A stretch of DNA of 6,022 bases from Eubacterium sp. (lineage in GTDB: Bacteria > Bacillota_A > Clostridia > Lachnospirales > Lachnospiraceae), in NCBI GenBank assembly GCA_023663915.1, contig JAMPGN010000238.1, forward strand, positions 1-6,022, read 5' to 3'. Below the pieces are notes generated by a model. It searched no databases, was not told the DNA's origin, and was given only the letters and a program-made list of their open reading frames with translations. A program made the position numbers and the translations under genes. Shown here piece by piece: positions 5,890-6,022 of the stretch (the first letter of the stretch is position 1; each line of letters starts with the position of its first letter).

Positions 5890-6022
5890 TTATACAGCAA
5901 ACCATTCTTTCATTGTACGCAATACCCTGACCAATTCCTTCTCCGTTATCACATAGGGTACCATGGCATAGAGGTAATTCAGGAAAGGCCTGCTGAATAC
6001 TCCTCTTTCACAGGCAAACTGC
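5890..6022 (-). CDS. bioA: Adenosylmethionine-8-amino-7-oxononanoate aminotransferase, C-terminal end (partial)
   Basis: Only the last 44 codons are in the window, ending at TAA 5890-5892. The peptide reads QFACERGVFSRPFLNYLYAM, then VPYVITEKELVRVL and a closing helix. This is the C-terminal subdomain of class III PLP aminotransferases and fits BioA, where the pattern GV-x-x-RPF, then Y-x-M-x-PY, then an acidic helix is characteristic. The Arg in SRPF corresponds to the residue that binds the substrate carboxylate in E. coli BioA (Arg391). BioA converts KAPA to DAPA in cytosolic biotin synthesis. Another class III aminotransferase is possible, since the PLP lysine region lies outside the window. 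No convincing terminator follows the stop; the next gene has its own promoter. Confidence 0.7.
   Translation of the reverse strand, partial: QFACERGVFSRPFLNYLYAMVPYVITEKELVRVLRTMKEWFAV

Noticed and set aside
1..6022. CRISPR array, tRNA, rRNA or insertion sequence
   Set aside because: I saw no spaced direct repeats, no cloverleaf-like sequence and no transposase with terminal inverted repeats.

Overview
The window looks like a chromosomal or accessory segment from a clostridial Firmicute, probably a gut Lachnospiraceae-type organism. This is inferred from strong AGGAGG-type ribosome sites, sigma-A-like promoters, the style of the paired ABC exporters, and a serine-recombinase start typical of that group. 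No ribosomal or other marker gene is present, so the assignment is tentative.

Layout, left to right. Positions 1-200 hold only short reading frames on the + strand (a 12-codon ORF with a good Shine-Dalgarno, and an overlapping-frame tail ending at 153). A clear + strand intrinsic terminator follows at 155-199. Positions 198-3877 carry two tandem genes on the - strand, each a complete fused permease-ATPase ABC half-transporter (621 and 605 aa). They overlap by ATGA and almost certainly form one heterodimeric exporter. Their promoter region (3878-3966) contains a good -10 box, a weak -35 box and a perfect 6+4+6 palindrome.

Positions 3967-4225 are a scrap zone. It holds the last ~27 codons of what looks like a sensor histidine kinase (- strand), an abrupt junction near 4050, a compact + strand string of gene ends and starts, and the first 12 codons of what looks like a large serine recombinase, cut at about 4207. 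Beyond this second junction lies a 530-aa multi-pass membrane protein resembling GT-C glycosyltransferases (- strand). Its last codons are supplied by the antisense of the recombinase stub. The window ends inside the 3' end of a bioA-like aminotransferase (- strand).

How they work together: the two ABC genes form one export unit. The histidine kinase tail just upstream on the same strand suggests the exporter once sat beside a two-component system. The membrane glycosyltransferase and bioA are a separate neighbourhood, joined to the ABC locus through recombinase debris. The window is therefore a mosaic, either a real rearrangement left by a mobile element or, less likely, an assembly chimera. 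I see no convincing new multi-gene system. The most interesting parts are the scrap zone, the palindrome upstream of the exporter, and the frame-disrupted short ORF before the terminator.
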